DNA of 64,000 nucleotides from Henricia sp. BOLD:AAB3569 (lineage: Eukaryota > Echinodermata > Asteroidea > Spinulosida > Echinasteridae): assembly GCA_037783545.1 (NCBI GenBank), contig JBBELK010000109.1, positions 496,001 through 560,000 on the forward strand. Direction: 5' to 3'. Position numbers and translations under genes: made by a program. Below are positions 1 through 11,150 of the stretch, one piece after another (the stretch's first letter is position 1; every line of letters begins with the position of its first letter). A model generated the notes under the pieces. The model made no database searches and was not told the origin of the DNA. It worked only from the letters and a program-made list of their open reading frames with translations.

Positions 1-25
1 CACCGCGCGCGGCATGGTGTGCCTT

Positions 26-254
26 TAGTCAGGGAATTTTGCTGAAACCTGGGAACTAAATCCTTACCAAATAATTTCTTCGCCAATGTGTTAGTGAAGG
101 TGTCCACTAACACCTCTTAAAAAGTTGAAATTCAAATCCCCTAGGAAACCACGTGACAGCTTATAAAAGTTTTACCTTTAAAATACAGTACAGACAACAG
201 CCGTTGACAAAGCGCCCATTTGTTTGTGCGCCTAAGCAGACGACTGTTTTGTGT
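26..254. repeat. Left arm of 6-kb inverted repeat
   Basis: This arm is the reverse complement, with indels, of 5909-6183. Shared blocks include the words CTGGGAACTAAATCCTTACC (left) and GGTAAGGATTTAGTTCCCAG (right), and the ACAACAGCCGTTG / CAACGGCTGTTGT pair. The arms enclose the 818-bp tandem array, a SINE and a LINE fragment. Either one large foldback element or two opposed copies of one repeat would give this; no transposase is visible between them. Confidence 0.75.
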
Positions 255-302
255 TTCATACTGGCGCAAATGCGGGCAGCGCTGTGATTGGATTGAATTA
301 TG

Positions 303-590
303 GTGCTGCTCCTGTGGTTTTCTGTGGTTCTGAATCGAATTCTGAGGTTTTTAAAATGAAAGGTCAGGGTCACGTGACTAAGCTGAGAATCGGGGCCATT
401 TCCAAGATTGCCGCCATTGAAATTTACAGGTGCCAGGCGTAGGCCGTGTCAGGTGTAGGTATACCTAGAGTCGGCCGATTTTAAAGATCCTGGTGTTGAT
501 ACTATGGTTTTCCATGGTGCTGAATCCAATTCCGAGGTTTTTATAAATTACGATGAAAGTTCAGAGTCACGTGATTAGGCTGATATAGGT
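303..590. repeat. Two diverged direct copies of an ~90-bp block
   Basis: Segments near 303-395 and 508-585 share a diverged block ending in similar stretches with a CACGTGA core (GGTCAGGGTCACGTGACTAA and GTTCAGAGTCACGTGATTAG), about 200 bp apart in the same orientation. No coding signal accompanies them. This looks like an old local tandem duplication. Confidence 0.5.
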
Positions 591-597
591 AGGCCTA

Positions 598-752
598 TAT
601 ACCATATCGAATAGCCGCCATTTCGTTTTCGTGGGGCACCTTTTGTTACTTAAACCGTTCAACAATGGAAGCACAATATGTGCAATCATGCATGTCCTCA
701 AGGAACAAAGAAACTGCCCCACAAAATCGCGGCTATTCGATACGGTCTATAG
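598..752. mobile_element. MITE, copy 1 of a family ending in TATCGAATAGCCGCC
   Basis: A ~150-bp segment begins ATATCGAATAGCCGCCATTT and ends with the inverted counterpart GGCTATTCGATACGGTCTAT. The same element, interior included (GGGGCACCTTTTGTTACTT, CATGCATGTCCTC), recurs at 52816-52966. Two unlinked copies with matching inverted ends support a short non-autonomous DNA transposon. No open reading frame of note. Confidence 0.8.
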
Positions 753-1074
753 CGCGAAGGCGGGACTGTATTAGCATTTGTGACCCGCTCTGCAAAAAAA
801 GGTCTCAAGTCGCGCTGGCTATATAGTTCTTTTTGCGACCATAAAAAGAAATCCGCGGCAAATCCACGCTCAATAAAATACCAAAACACAATGGAAATTT
901 CTGGCGGTGCCCAGATACCGCCTGGAATGTCTGTGTTCCCCCTGGAATACACCTGGAATTTCTTTTGTGTTTATGTATTTTAATGAGCGTAGAATGTTGT
1001 TGTTGTTGTATATTTTATGGCATCTTCGGCAACTAAGGCCCTTTATGCCATCAACTATACGGTTTTAGCTTTAA

Positions 1075-1283
1075 CTATACTATATTATCAACTTGAGATG
1101 ACGAAGAAGGAGTTGCAGTTTTAGAAGTGGGAGGAAAACCCCCAGAGAAATGCCCCAGGGGAAAACCCACGCGGTCAAGTAGGGACTGCAAACCCAATCC
1201 ACATACACGCCCCGGATTCGAACCCGGGACCCCAGAGGTGAAAGGCGAGGAAAGAACCCGTACGCCAACCCGACCGCCCTGAG
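1075..1283 (-). mobile_element. tRNA-derived SINE (minus strand)
   Basis: On the minus strand there is a pol III B-box-like motif, GGGTTCGAATCC, preceded by an A-box-like stretch TTGGCGTACGGG at about the spacing of a tRNA. It is followed by a non-tRNA body towards 1075. It is not a functional tRNA because no clean acceptor stem can be drawn. I call it a tRNA-headed SINE. Confidence 0.7.
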
Positions 1284-1345
1284 CGTAGAAATGCCACAGA
1301 TTTATGTTTATGGTCGCAAGAAGAATACTAGCCAGCCGACTTAAA

Positions 1346-2155
1346 GGAACACGTTGCCTTCAGATTTCACGAAATCTCACGTTTGAGGGTGTTCCTTATA
1401 CTTATTAAGAGTTGTTCTTGCAATAAAACACATTTAATGTGTTATAATTAGTGAATGGTAATTACAAAAAACAAACACTGACCTCTGACCCCCACTACAT
1501 GTCCCGCGAAATGTATACGTATTTCAAGCCGTCAATACGATCGTCCGGGTAGTGGGCAAAATGCAGCGACGAACAGGAGTTAGGCTGGCGCCGCAGCCAG
1601 TGGTCAGGTAAACCTATCAGATGAACGCAAGGTACCATACCATTCTCCGCCTCCCGAGACATGTGTGAAATGTAAACACACACACACACACACCCCGACT
1701 GGCTGTCAAAAAATGGATCGTCAAGAGAACACAGCAGACGCGTCAAAAAAGAAAAAAACGAAAACCTCGCCAATCAGGGTAAGAATATTGTCATGGGACA
1801 AACCGATAGAAAGGACTTGGATGATTTATACCCAATGGTTATTGTAGACACGAATTTAAAAAAACAGGCACATCACACGCAACGGAGGAAGGAAACATAA
1901 TTTTTTTTCTCCAGGCTGGAAATAAGACTAATATAATTTCTCCGCCATTTATGGGAGTCAAGATTTTGACTCCCATAAATGGCGGAGCGTGCTGCTTCGA
2001 GAAATTACGCGAAATTGAAGCATTTCTAAGGCACGTGTGTGTGGATCATTATATTCTACTTTTTAAGCATCTTTCAGATCGTGCTCAATATACTTCAAAC
2101 GCTTGTAATAGCCCAAAAACGCCCAATAAAGCGCAACCCGAAGGCAACGTGTTCC
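1346..2155. mobile_element. 818-bp tandem TIR unit, copy 1
   Basis: First of four head-to-tail copies. The unit starts GGAACACGTTGCCTTC and ends with its exact inverse GAAGGCAACGTGTTCC (16 bp). It contains an internal near-perfect hairpin, TGGGAGTCAAGATTTTGACTCCCA, around 1951-1976, and a CA-rich microsatellite near 1676-1692. The left flank is ...GACTTAA and the right flank TTAAGA, so a TTAA target is plausible. In this copy the short exon-like segment near 1713 has one extra A and is out of frame relative to copies 2-4. Confidence 0.85.
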
Positions 2156-2163
2156 TTTAAGAA

Positions 2164-2972
2164 GGAACACGTTGCCTTCAGATTTCACGAAATCTCACGT
2201 TTGAGAGTGTTCCTTATACTTATTAAGAGTTGTTCTTGCAATAAAACACATTTAATGTGTTATAATTAGTGAATGGTAATTACAAAAAACAAACACTGAC
2301 CTCTGACCCCCACTACATGTCCCGCGAAATGTATACGTATTTCAAGCCGTCAATACGATCGTCCGGGTAGTGGGCAAAATGCAGCGACGAACAGGAGTTA
2401 GGCTGGCGCCGTAGCCAGTGGTCAGGTAAACCTATCAGATGAACGCAAGGTACCATATCATTCTCCGCCTCCCGAGACATGTGTGAAATGTAAACACACA
2501 CACACAAACACCCCGACTGGCTGTCAAAAAATGGATCGTCAAGAGAACACAGCAGACGCGTCAAAAAAGAAAAAACAAAAACCTCGCCAATCAGGATAAG
2601 AATATTGTCATGGGACAAACCGATAGAAAGGACTTGGATGATTTATACCCAATGGTTATTGTAGACACGAATTTAAAAAAACAGGCACATCACACGCAAC
2701 GGAGGAAGGAAACATAATTTTTTTTCTCCAGGCTGGAAATAAGACTAATATAATTTCTCCGCCATTTATGGGAGTCAAGATTTTGACTCCCATAAATGGC
2801 GGAGCGTGCTGCTTCGAGAAATTACGCAAAATTGAAGCATTTCTAAGGCACGTTTGTGTGGATCATTATATTCTACTTTTTAAACATCTTTCAGATCGTG
2901 CTCATTATACTTCAAACGCTTGTAATAGCCCAAAAACGCCCAATAAAGCGCAACCCAAAGGCAACGTGTTCC
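2164..2972. mobile_element. 818-bp tandem TIR unit, copy 2
   Basis: Second copy, joined to copy 1 through a TTAAGA spacer. It is nearly identical over its length, with a few substitutions and microsatellite-length changes. The candidate splice donor inside this copy reads GATAAG instead of GGTAAG, so the donor GT is lost. Confidence 0.85.
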
Positions 2973-2980
2973 TTTAAGAA

Positions 2981-3795
2981 GGAACACGTTGCCTTCAGAT
3001 TTCACGAAATCTCACGTTTGAGGGTGTTCCTTATACTTATTAAGAGTTGTTCTTGCAATAAAACACATTTAATGTGTTATAATTAGTGAATGGTAATTAC
3101 AAAAAAACAAACACTGACCTCTGACCCCCACTACATGTCCCGCGAAATGTATACGTATTTCAAGCCGTCAATACGATCGTCCGGGTAGTGGGCAAAATGC
3201 AGCGACGAACAGGAGTTAGGCTGGCGCCGTAGCCAGTGGTCAGGTAGACCTATCAGATGAACGCAAGGTACCATGATACCATTCTCCGCCTCCCGAGACA
3301 TGTGTGAAATGTAAACACACACACACAAACACCCCGACTGGCTGTCAAAAAATGGATCGTCAAGAGAACACAGCAGACGCGTCAAAAAAGAAAAAACGAA
3401 AACCTCGCCAATCAGGATAAGAATATTGTCATGGGACAAACCGATAGAAAGGACTTGGATGATTTATACCCAATGGTTATTGTAGACACGAATTTAAAAA
3501 AACAGGCACATCACACGCAACGGAGGAAGGAAACATAATTTTTTTTTTCTCCAGGCTGGAAATAAGACTAATATAATTTCTCCGCCATTGATGGGAGTCA
3601 AGATTTTGACTCCCATAAATGGCGGAGCGTGCTGCTTCGAGAAATTACGCAAAATTGAAGCATTTCTAAGGCACGTTTGTGTGGATCATTATATTCTACT
3701 TTTTAAACATCTTTCAGATCGTGCTCATTATACTTCAAACGCTTGTAATAGCCCAAAAACGCCCAATAAGGCGCAACCCGAAGGCAACGTGTTCC
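2981..3795. mobile_element. 818-bp tandem TIR unit, copy 3
   Basis: Third copy in the array. Its central hairpin has one arm changed (CCATTGATGGG instead of CCATTTATGGG) and its poly-T tract is longer near 3540. The internal donor-like site is again GATAAG. Junctions on both sides are the same TTAAGA spacer. Confidence 0.85.
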
Positions 3796-3803
3796 TTTAA
3801 GAA

Positions 3804-4613
3804 GGAACACGTTGCCTTCAGATTTCACGAAATCTCACGTTTGAGGGTGTTCCTTATACTTATTAAGAGTTGTTCTTGCAATAAAACACATTTAATGTGT
3901 TATAATTAGTGAATGGTAATTACAAAAAAACAAACACTGACCTCTGACCCCCACTACATGTCCCGCGAAATGTATACGTATTTCAAGCCGTCAATACGAT
4001 CGTCCGGGTAGTGGGCAAAATGCAGCGACGAACAGGAGTTAGGCTGGCGCCGTAGCCAGTGGTCAGGTAAACCTATCAGATGAACGCAAGGTACCATACC
4101 ATTCTCCGCCTCCCGAGACATGTGTGAAATGTAAACACACACACACACACACCCCGACTGGCTGTCAAAAAATGGATCGTCAAGAGAACACAGCAGACGC
4201 GTCAAAAAAGAAAAAACGAAAACCTCGCCAATCAGGGTAAGAATATTGTCATGGGACAAACCGATAGAAAGGACTTGGATGATTTATACCCAATGGTTAT
4301 TGTAGACACGAATTTAAAAAAACAGGCACATCACACGCAACGGAGGAAGGAAACATAATTTTTTTTCTCCAGGCTGGAAATAAGACTAATATAATTTCTC
4401 CGCCATTTATGGGAGTCAAGATTTTGACTCCCATAAATGGCGGAGCGTGCTGCTTCGAGAAATTACGCAAAATTGAAGCATTTCTAAGGCACGTTTGTGT
4501 GGATCATTATATTCTACTTTTTAAACATCTTTCAGATCGTGCTCATTATACTTCAAACGCTTGTAATAGCCCAAAAACGCCCAATAAAGCGCAACCCGAA
4601 GGCAACGTGTTCC
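3804..4613. mobile_element. 818-bp tandem TIR unit, copy 4
   Basis: Last copy of the array. The same TTAAGA that separates the units also follows this copy, before unique sequence begins at about 4620. That is what amplification of element plus right flank by unequal exchange would leave. Here the internal exon-like segment (4172-4236) is intact with a GTAAGA donor. Confidence 0.85.
4172..4400 (+). other. Candidate captured mini-exon with short intron inside tandem unit 4
   Basis: An ATG at 4172 opens a 65-nt reading frame rich in Lys/Arg (KKKKRKPRQS, like a nuclear localisation signal) that ends at a strong donor context, CAGG|GTAAGA, at 4237. A polypyrimidine tract and CAG follow at 4361-4372. 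Splicing there would give a 136-nt intron and a reading frame that stops within a few codons (about 28 residues). The same layout is in all four units, with donor lost in units 2 and 3. It could be a captured host exon or chance; no homologue is recognised. Confidence 0.3.
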
Positions 4614-4619
4614 TTTAAG

Positions 4620-4990
4620 ACCGGGTCACATTTATGCAAATATAATAATTTAGTGCAAATCTATCACGCAACTGGTCTATCATTGGCACCGAGTGGCACT
4701 AAACGTCCCCGAAATGTACCACACACACTTTCTTAACAATGTGAACATGATCAGCCAGAGGCTAAATATTCTTACAAAAGTTGAAGTTTTGCCTTCGGAA
4801 TTGCTTAGTAATTTCTGGAATCGGAAAGCTACCACTCATATAATCGATTATAAATGAAAGGAATCGATTTCTACTAGGAATCGATACCTCAAACATCTGC
4901 AATCGCGATTACGATTCCTAAAGTGGGATAGATTCTACCCGATTCCGGCGCCGAATCGCCCAATCCCAGTATTATAATGACGTGGGTTGT
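4620..4990. other. Non-coding spacer
   Basis: Between the tandem array and the next SINE. It contains several ATCGATT/AATCGAT words near 4845-4910 and no reading frame with coding character. I see no named feature here. Confidence 0.5.
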
Positions 4991-4993
4991 TAC

Positions 4994-5190
4994 TGTTATG
5001 TCCGAGCGGTCTAGCGCGTCGAACTCAAGTTCCTGTGCCAGTACTAGAATGTGGGTTGGATTCCCGGCCGTGACGGGTTGTGGCACTTGTGCTCTTGAGC
5101 AAGGCACTTAATCACAATTGTTCCGTCCTTCGGAAGGGATGTAAAGCCGTTGGTCCAGTGTGTTACATGTAACGCACTTTAAATCAGATT
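4994..5190 (+). mobile_element. tRNA-derived SINE (TTGAGCAAGGCACTT body)
   Basis: The head TGTCCGAGCGGTCTAGCGCG resembles a leucine/serine-type tRNA 5' half, followed by a degraded B box (GGGTTGGATTCCCG). The body carries TTGAGCAAGGCACTTAATCA and GGGATGTAAAGCCGTTGGTC. The same body recurs at 58573-58755, showing a dispersed family. It lies directly upstream of a LINE fragment. Confidence 0.8.
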
Positions 5191-5224
5191 TATCTCTAGG
5201 TCTCTGTGACACTATATTTTTGCA

Positions 5225-5908
5225 ATCCCATGGCCGGAGAACTACACACAACGCTGTCGGCATTTGCGCCAGATGAAACACAAAACATTTCCATCTCCCA
5301 GAAATTCGCACTGCACTCGGGAAAAAAAACTTAACATATGATGGTCCAAAATTGTGGAATTCACTTCATCCTAATTTAAAATGCATAGACAAATTAACAG
5401 CTTTTAAAAAAGAACTAAAATCTCAAATTCTAGAAAAATACTCTAGCTTGTAATTTCTGAGAGTTTATACCTATTGTTTCACTCAGTTTTTATTTGTAGT
5501 TTGCATGGCTGCGACTTCACTGCTTGTTTGTTTATTTTGCTTACATGTTATAGTTTCGCAACTTATTTCATGTACCACCATATAGCTAACATCCTAATAA
5601 TGCTAATTTAATCTGTTCCTCCTTGTTTTTAACTGGCTTCTAAATATTCTACCCTTGTGTTAGTACAGGGGTTACACTATTATTTGCAATTTCACTTTAT
5701 ATCATCTTATCGAAAACCAATGTAAAAATTTATATGGATTCCCACACTAGACAAGCTATGCTTTTTGTGGGTTTCCACCATATTTACATGCAACGGTATT
5801 TAAAACTTACAACATAGTATTGTCAAAATAATAGATTACTGTGTGTGTAAATGCATATGGAAATAAAGTGAATTGAATTGAATTGAAATTGAATTGAATT
5901 GAATTGAA
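5225..5908 (+). mobile_element. LINE 3' fragment with C-terminal RT remnant and GAATT tail
   Basis: From about 5273 one frame reads HLPEIRTALGKK, then TYDGPKLWNSLHPNLK and a lysine-rich end, stopping at the TAA near 5451. The pattern (G)PK(L/I)WNSLP followed by SFK.K(L)K is typical of the extreme C-terminus of CR1/L2/RTE-X-type LINE polyproteins. A ~400-bp AT-rich 3' UTR follows, ending in AAATAAAG and a (GAATT)n tail (5870-5908). It is 5' truncated, as LINEs usually are. Confidence 0.75.
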
Positions 5909-6183
5909 AACAGCCGTCTGACCCAGCGTATACGCTATTCAAAACAAATGGGCACTTTGCGTTTGCCAACGGCTGTTGTCTGATGTACTGCATTTTTAAG
6001 TTTTTACATTTTAAAGTCTGTACTGCATCTTTAAGAAGCTGTCCGGGCTTTCCTAGGGGAATTGAATTTCAACTTTTTAAGGGGTGTTAGTAGACACCTT
6101 CAGTAACAAATTGGTGAAGAAATTATTTGGTAAGGATTTAGTTCCCAGATTTGGCAAATATCGGAAAATATTCCCTGACTACT
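5909..6183. repeat. Right arm of 6-kb inverted repeat
   Basis: Reverse-complement partner of 26-254. It is slightly longer because of a partly duplicated AGTACTGCAT segment near 5981-6029 that the left arm lacks. Confidence 0.75.
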
Positions 6184-6189
6184 TATGTA

Positions 6190-6990
6190 GATGCAATACA
6201 ATGTTAACAAGTACACGACGTTGTTGGTAAATCCCGCACCTCCCGAAAGATTATAACCACTAAATCCACATTTGCTTTTGTTTCGGGGTAAATACAACGT
6301 TACCAATTCAAGAAATATTTACTTACGTGAGGATAAAAAGGTTTTTCCGTTCTAATTCGGTTACAAAACTGAATATCCTCATGCAGCTTTCTTGGCAAGT
6401 TGGAGATAACCCCTGTAACCTTATTTCATCATAAACAAATTCCTCCATTAACCCTAGGGATTAGAATCACGTGGTGATTTACCTTATGGGTCATGAGATT
6501 TTTATATCATAACATCCGTTATATTTTTCTGATTACGAAACTGAAACTCCCGCGCTTCTAGGCCGCATATTTCCGAGGATATCGTCGAAAATCCACCGAT
6601 TATTTGTAAACTAATTTTCCAGTATCAACGTTTTTCCGCTGAAAGCATACTCTATAGTTTTGTTCAATTTTTTACGAGAAATTGCGAATGTTTTCGGGTT
6701 TTTGGGACATGGGAGGTGTGTATGGGAGTTACTTGATAATATTGGTAAGTTACATCGAAAACTATTTTCCAGAAACTCTGGTCACGCTCCTTTAACATGT
6801 GCGCGTGCGTTAAGAAAAATCTAGCCGTATCTGCATACAAAACTAACGCATGCGCACACATTTCCCCCCTGTTTCGGGGGGAGATTTTACGAGTTTCCCT
6901 AGACGGTCATTTTGACAAAACGATATGGTGATAGGACTACGAACGAGTCTATCGCGTGATTACGCCCTCTTGCGGCAGTCTGGTATCCAA
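6190..6990. other. Non-coding, no feature recognised except a small dyad
   Basis: AT-rich sequence without coding character. A dyad is visible around 6797-6860, where GTGCGCGTGCGTTA and TAACGCATGCGCAC oppose each other across about 40 bp; it may be a small decayed MITE. Confidence 0.4.
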
Positions 6991-6996
6991 CACATA

Positions 6997-7087
6997 ATTA
7001 GACTGGTTCCCGCTCCACATATTCCACATACAACGACTGAAAATTCAGTCTAGTCAAAGAATTTTTGGTCCGGGTACCAGACTATCT
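6997..7087. mobile_element. Short TA-flanked MITE (GACTGGTTCCCG ends)
   Basis: An ~88-bp element runs from GACTGGTTCCCGCTCC to GGTCCGGGTACCAGAC with TA on both sides. It contains both ends of the family that flanks the large insertion at 7713-13338, so it shows what the uninterrupted element looks like. Confidence 0.75.
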
Positions 7088-7258
7088 AGAGCCTAGACTA
7101 GGCGAAGTGGAAATGGGACGAAGTGACTGTAAAGCTGTAACAACATGTGAGGATCGCGCGCTGGCCAAACCCAGACCCGGAAATAAAAAAGGTAGGCCTA
7201 AAGCTAGGAAGATTCGAAAGAAGAATATTTGATGCTGCTATCTTGATTTAATTGTCTA

Positions 7259-7259
7259 A

Positions 7260-7292
<33 letters not shown>
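7259..7292. repeat. (AAT)n microsatellite
   Basis: About eleven uninterrupted AAT triplets. Confidence 0.95.
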
Positions 7293-7429
7293 TTAAAGAA
7301 CGCTGAATGCCGCATCGCGCAATGGGGCGACATTTCGGCAAGACTCTCACCGGAGACCACCGAAATTTCGGCAAGAGTCACTCAAAATGACACCTTATTT
7401 TTTTACCCGAAGCTTCCAAAGATGGTCGC

Positions 7430-7625
7430 AGACCAAAGAGAAACAGCTCCAATCCCAATAAAAATGGTTCTCGACCTAAAACAAATGGTTTTTGACCTAA
7501 ACAAATTAATTTTAAACTCAAAAATATTAGGGCGACACCAAAATGTCGCCCTATTGAGCACGTCGCCCTAATATACCTTTTTTACACACGATTTGTCGCC
7601 CTAACCTACAATTCATAGTTTTTTC
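7430..7625. repeat. GTCGCCCTAAT repeat element, copy 1
   Basis: The segment contains AAAAATGGTTCTCGACCTAA, the dyad GGGCGACACC...GTCGCCC and further GTCGCCCTAA words. A related copy lies at 49555-49700. This is probably an old foldback element; termini are not sharp. Confidence 0.5.
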
Positions 7626-7712
7626 TTAATCTTGTTTCTAAAAAAACGTTCAAGTTGACGTTCCACGTTCTCTCAGACTCTTTCATTGTCTTTTGTCCAT
7701 GTTGTCATGATC

Positions 7713-7757
7713 TAGACTGGTTCCCGCTCCACATATTCCACATACAACGACTGAATA
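7713..7757. mobile_element. Left half of a split TA-flanked MITE
   Basis: Matches the left half of the 6997-7087 element (GACTGGTTCCCGCTCCACAT ... CAACGACTGA) and then departs into unrelated sequence. The right half is at 13292-13338, so ~5.5 kb of other DNA has separated the two halves of one element, or two partial copies bracket it. Confidence 0.65.
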
Positions 7758-9552
7758 TGAGGACCGGCTACTGTCGTGTTTAAAATAGCACTTTAGTTTA
7801 AGCATTACGTCATGCATTTATTTTTAGAAGCACATAACCATTAATTTTCAAAGTGCGCTGCGCGCTATATCAGCTACTGAGCTAGGACTTTAAGCCCGAT
7901 CGGCCAAAATCGCCAAATTGAGCATTATTGCCTGTTTGGAAAGCAACGCTCGATGGGGCGTTGGCATTATCGCCCGTTTCGGAGACGACGCTCGAATGGG
8001 CGTTAACGACAGAACCGGCATTATAGCCCGTTTGGCAGTACCTGTGCCCTTGACTGGCAATTAATAAGGCACTTATCCATATATGGAAAACTTTCCTGTA
8101 GTGTTATCATGGTTATTGTGGTCATAAAATAAAACCTGTGCTCCCAACGTAACTGACCTTCACAGAGGAACACTGACAACTACAAAGTGTGGGTTACTGG
8201 AATGTACCATTTTCTAGAACAGGGGGTTTAATTCTATGTTTGCAGTCACAGGCCGAATAGTTCTATTAAATTTGACAGAAACCATGACAATTCTTACATC
8301 GTTTTTTAATGATTAATGCTTTGTTTGTTGACTTTAAGCAAACAAGTAGGCTACTCACACAAAATGACCAAAATCAACCGAGTCCCTCAGCCTTGTCTAG
8401 CTCAGTGCACCACACCCACTAAAGCTAGCACTGTTCACGTACGCTATTAAACGTGGATTGAGACGTTGGTCTCAGAAATAAAACGATCTCCGATTTGACG
8501 AGGAAAGGGCCCTATCTTCATCTCGTCCAATCAAAATGATGTTTACATAAATTGAAAGCTTACATGTATTCCATATATTTTCTCATGCCGTGCAAAGGAG
8601 GATTTATAGAGCCTTGTTTGCGAGTTTGCTGTTCAGCTTAGTGAGGCCTTGACCTCCATAGACTTTGAAGATTTTTCACTTTTTAAACTATTTTTCAAAG
8701 AACAAGGGCCCTAATGTATGTCCAAATGTATTGATATTAACTCCTCAAAAAAGGTTCTGGAAGTCAAGTTTGACTGATTGATTTCTCTCTTGTTGCAAAA
8801 TAATTTTCCCTGAATTTTATATCATTGGAAAGCCCTGTTATTTTTGGGGGATGTGCAGCACAGCTGAATACGGGGGCGGGTGTAAAGTGAAATATCAAAT
8901 AATTGGTTTGGAACAAAAATAGTAAACATGTTTACTATCTCATTTTTATCGGGTTATTTCATCATTAATGCTAACCTCAAACATGTTGGGCACCAATATA
9001 ATTTATGGCCACATGCAAATTTGACAAATGCGCCTGCGTTTACGCTAAGTGCGCGGTATACGGCCGGGGCCAATTTCATGGAGCTGTTTAGCAGCCGATT
9101 TTGTGCTAACGGAGGCTCCGGCTATTTCATGGAGACCGTAACCTTATTAAAGCACTGCCAAACGTTTGATAGCTTCAGAGTCAAATTTGCTAAACACTCG
9201 TGACGCAACAATGCCCGTTTTCAAGCACGCACATGCTTTAAAAGCATGCCGTGGCCGTGAAGTGGCCTTAAAGTTAGCACAACTTTTCTGCTACAGCTAG
9301 CGCTTAAAGGTACAGTGTCGTCAGCTTCACCGCGTTTTGAAATTCGGACCGAATTTGAGCATTAGCGCATGCGCACTGCGACTTTGCTTGCGTATTAAAC
9401 TTTACCCCAGTGTACGACTGTTGAGCTTATACGGACTCTATGAAAACCTGTTGTGCGTGCAAATGTTGCGCTGCTGATTATGACACGTGAGACTAGAACA
9501 AGTCTATGTGGGCGGTGCGGATTATTTATTTCCGGATATATGCCAGACTAGA

Positions 9553-9572
9553 CGCGCGCGCGCGCGCGCGCT
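9553..9572. repeat. (CG)n microsatellite
   Basis: A run of alternating CG dinucleotides, capable of Z-form; a second shorter run lies near 11616-11628. Confidence 0.9.
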
Positions 9573-10612
9573 CGTTACACATTGACAAAAGCTCTGCATA
9601 CATATTTTTGTGTACTGTGCATGTAGCTTTTCACTACTGTACTATAGTACATGTACAAAAGTGTGTACACTGATTAGATATATTTTTTTCAAGCAAAAAT
9701 GGTCGTTAGAATTTATTGTCTAATAGGCATGCTTTTTATATCAACGTTTGGGGAATTTTATCAACTTTGTGAATCACGTCACCCCAAGGTTGCTGAACTT
9801 TTCCGTTTTGACGTTGTGGTAAAAAATACCTGGACAAACTAGTGCTTTGTGAAATCGAATGTATGGGGCACTTAGTGCGACTGTGGTTTTTTAAAACCGA
9901 AATGGTCGTTTTTTGCCGAGCACTGCCAGGTACAATTTTTACTTCTATAGAAAGTTGAATATGTCTCTTTCTTATTCTGATCACCCTAGGTTTGTACGAT
10001 GTTGGGTTTTAAAACGTCTGTTTTAGTCTTCAAGAGGGCATGCGCGCATGCATATACGCGCAATGTTCCGACGATGTCCAAAACTTTTTAATATGTAACG
10101 CCCCCTGATAAAATATACTCTTCCCGATATAAAGCTCCTTGTTCCGTAGTTCCGGTTGTGGCCCATCAATTGTTTCCCCCGCCCCTAAGGTGGGGGTTCG
10201 GTTACTTCCAAATACTGAAAGCCGTCCAGGTCAAACTGTACGGCTTTCAAGAACAGCATTTTTTCCCCCATCAAAACCGTTGCCAAAATGGAATCTTTAG
10301 TTTACTCATTTTACAGGAAATTGCTATTTTTGGTAAAATCTGAATCTCCACACGTTCTACATACCTCCCTGGCCGAAATACTCTCAAGACTGACGTACAC
10401 GGCTTCGTTTTTATCAATTTCACCATCAAATTTACATTCTGAAGTAGAACTTCAACTAATGCACGTTTTACTTCTCCACATTTCCACTCTCGGTGGCTGA
10501 AATCTGAAGTCCTGCCTGCGCTATGGCGCTCGCGTATAACGTGTCAAGCACCAGACCAGATCCAGCACGTACCATTTTTGGACGAGGGGGGATTTGTTTT
10601 AGCGTGCCACTG

Positions 10613-10729
10613 TGCGGTCAGTAAATGGAATATTTACGTCAAATGACTTTACACTCGTAAAGTTGCTACGCGGGTCGCTTTGACGTTTAGTGGTAGTTTG
10701 ACGTAAATCTTCCATTTACTGACCGCACA
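10613..10729. mobile_element. 117-bp palindromic MITE
   Basis: GTGCGGTCAGTAAATGGAAT at the left is opposed by TCCATTTACTGACCGCAC at the right; the arms extend into TTTACGTCAAA / TTTGACGTAAA. The arms take up most of the length, leaving a loop of about 50 bp. Confidence 0.85.
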
Positions 10730-10907
10730 GATTATTGCGCTCTCTAGATATAGATATAAGGCTCAAATTATATTAGTTTGGTGACTTTGGTCGATTGTAT
10801 TTTCAAAGTTTTCAACTTTTTCAATTTCAATAGCCTACTTTGCTGTTCTATATTACGTGAGCGCAGTTGCTGAGTACGATTAATAACTTTTCACCATCGG
10901 ATCTGGG

Positions 10908-11150
10908 GCCAATTTCATGGCGCAGTTTAGCACAAAAATGTGGTTAGCACAGAATTTGTTTGCTTTATTTGGCAAAAATAGGATGGCAGCCAAAATCGTA
11001 TTTGATGTGTATTGACTGGTATTCAGAATACCAGTCAATACACACCAAATACGATATTGGCTGACAACTCATTTAAGTTGCAAAATAAGGCAAACAAATT
11101 ATGTGCTAACCAAATATTTGTGCTATAAAACAGCGCCATGAAATTGGGCC
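10908..11150. mobile_element. ~240-bp foldback MITE (CCAATTTCATGGCGC ends)
   Basis: Left arm GGGGCCAATTTCATGGCGCA, GTTAGCACA and AATCGTATTTG; right arm in reverse order CAAATACGAT, TGTGCTAAC and AGCGCCATGAAATTGGG. The centre is a perfect dyad, TATTGACTGGTATTC / GAATACCAGTCAATA, at 11019-11040. It is the full-length version of the ends seen at 9064 and 11784. Confidence 0.85.

Noticed and set aside
2313..4259. About 101-codon minus-strand frames repeated in each 818-bp unit
   Set aside because: Repeated only because the unit is repeated; they cross a CA microsatellite (poly Cys-Val) and change freely with it. No family motif.
1951..4736. About 69-79-codon plus-strand frames at the end of each unit
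   Set aside because: They translate the internal hairpin and the terminal inverted repeat; not proteins.
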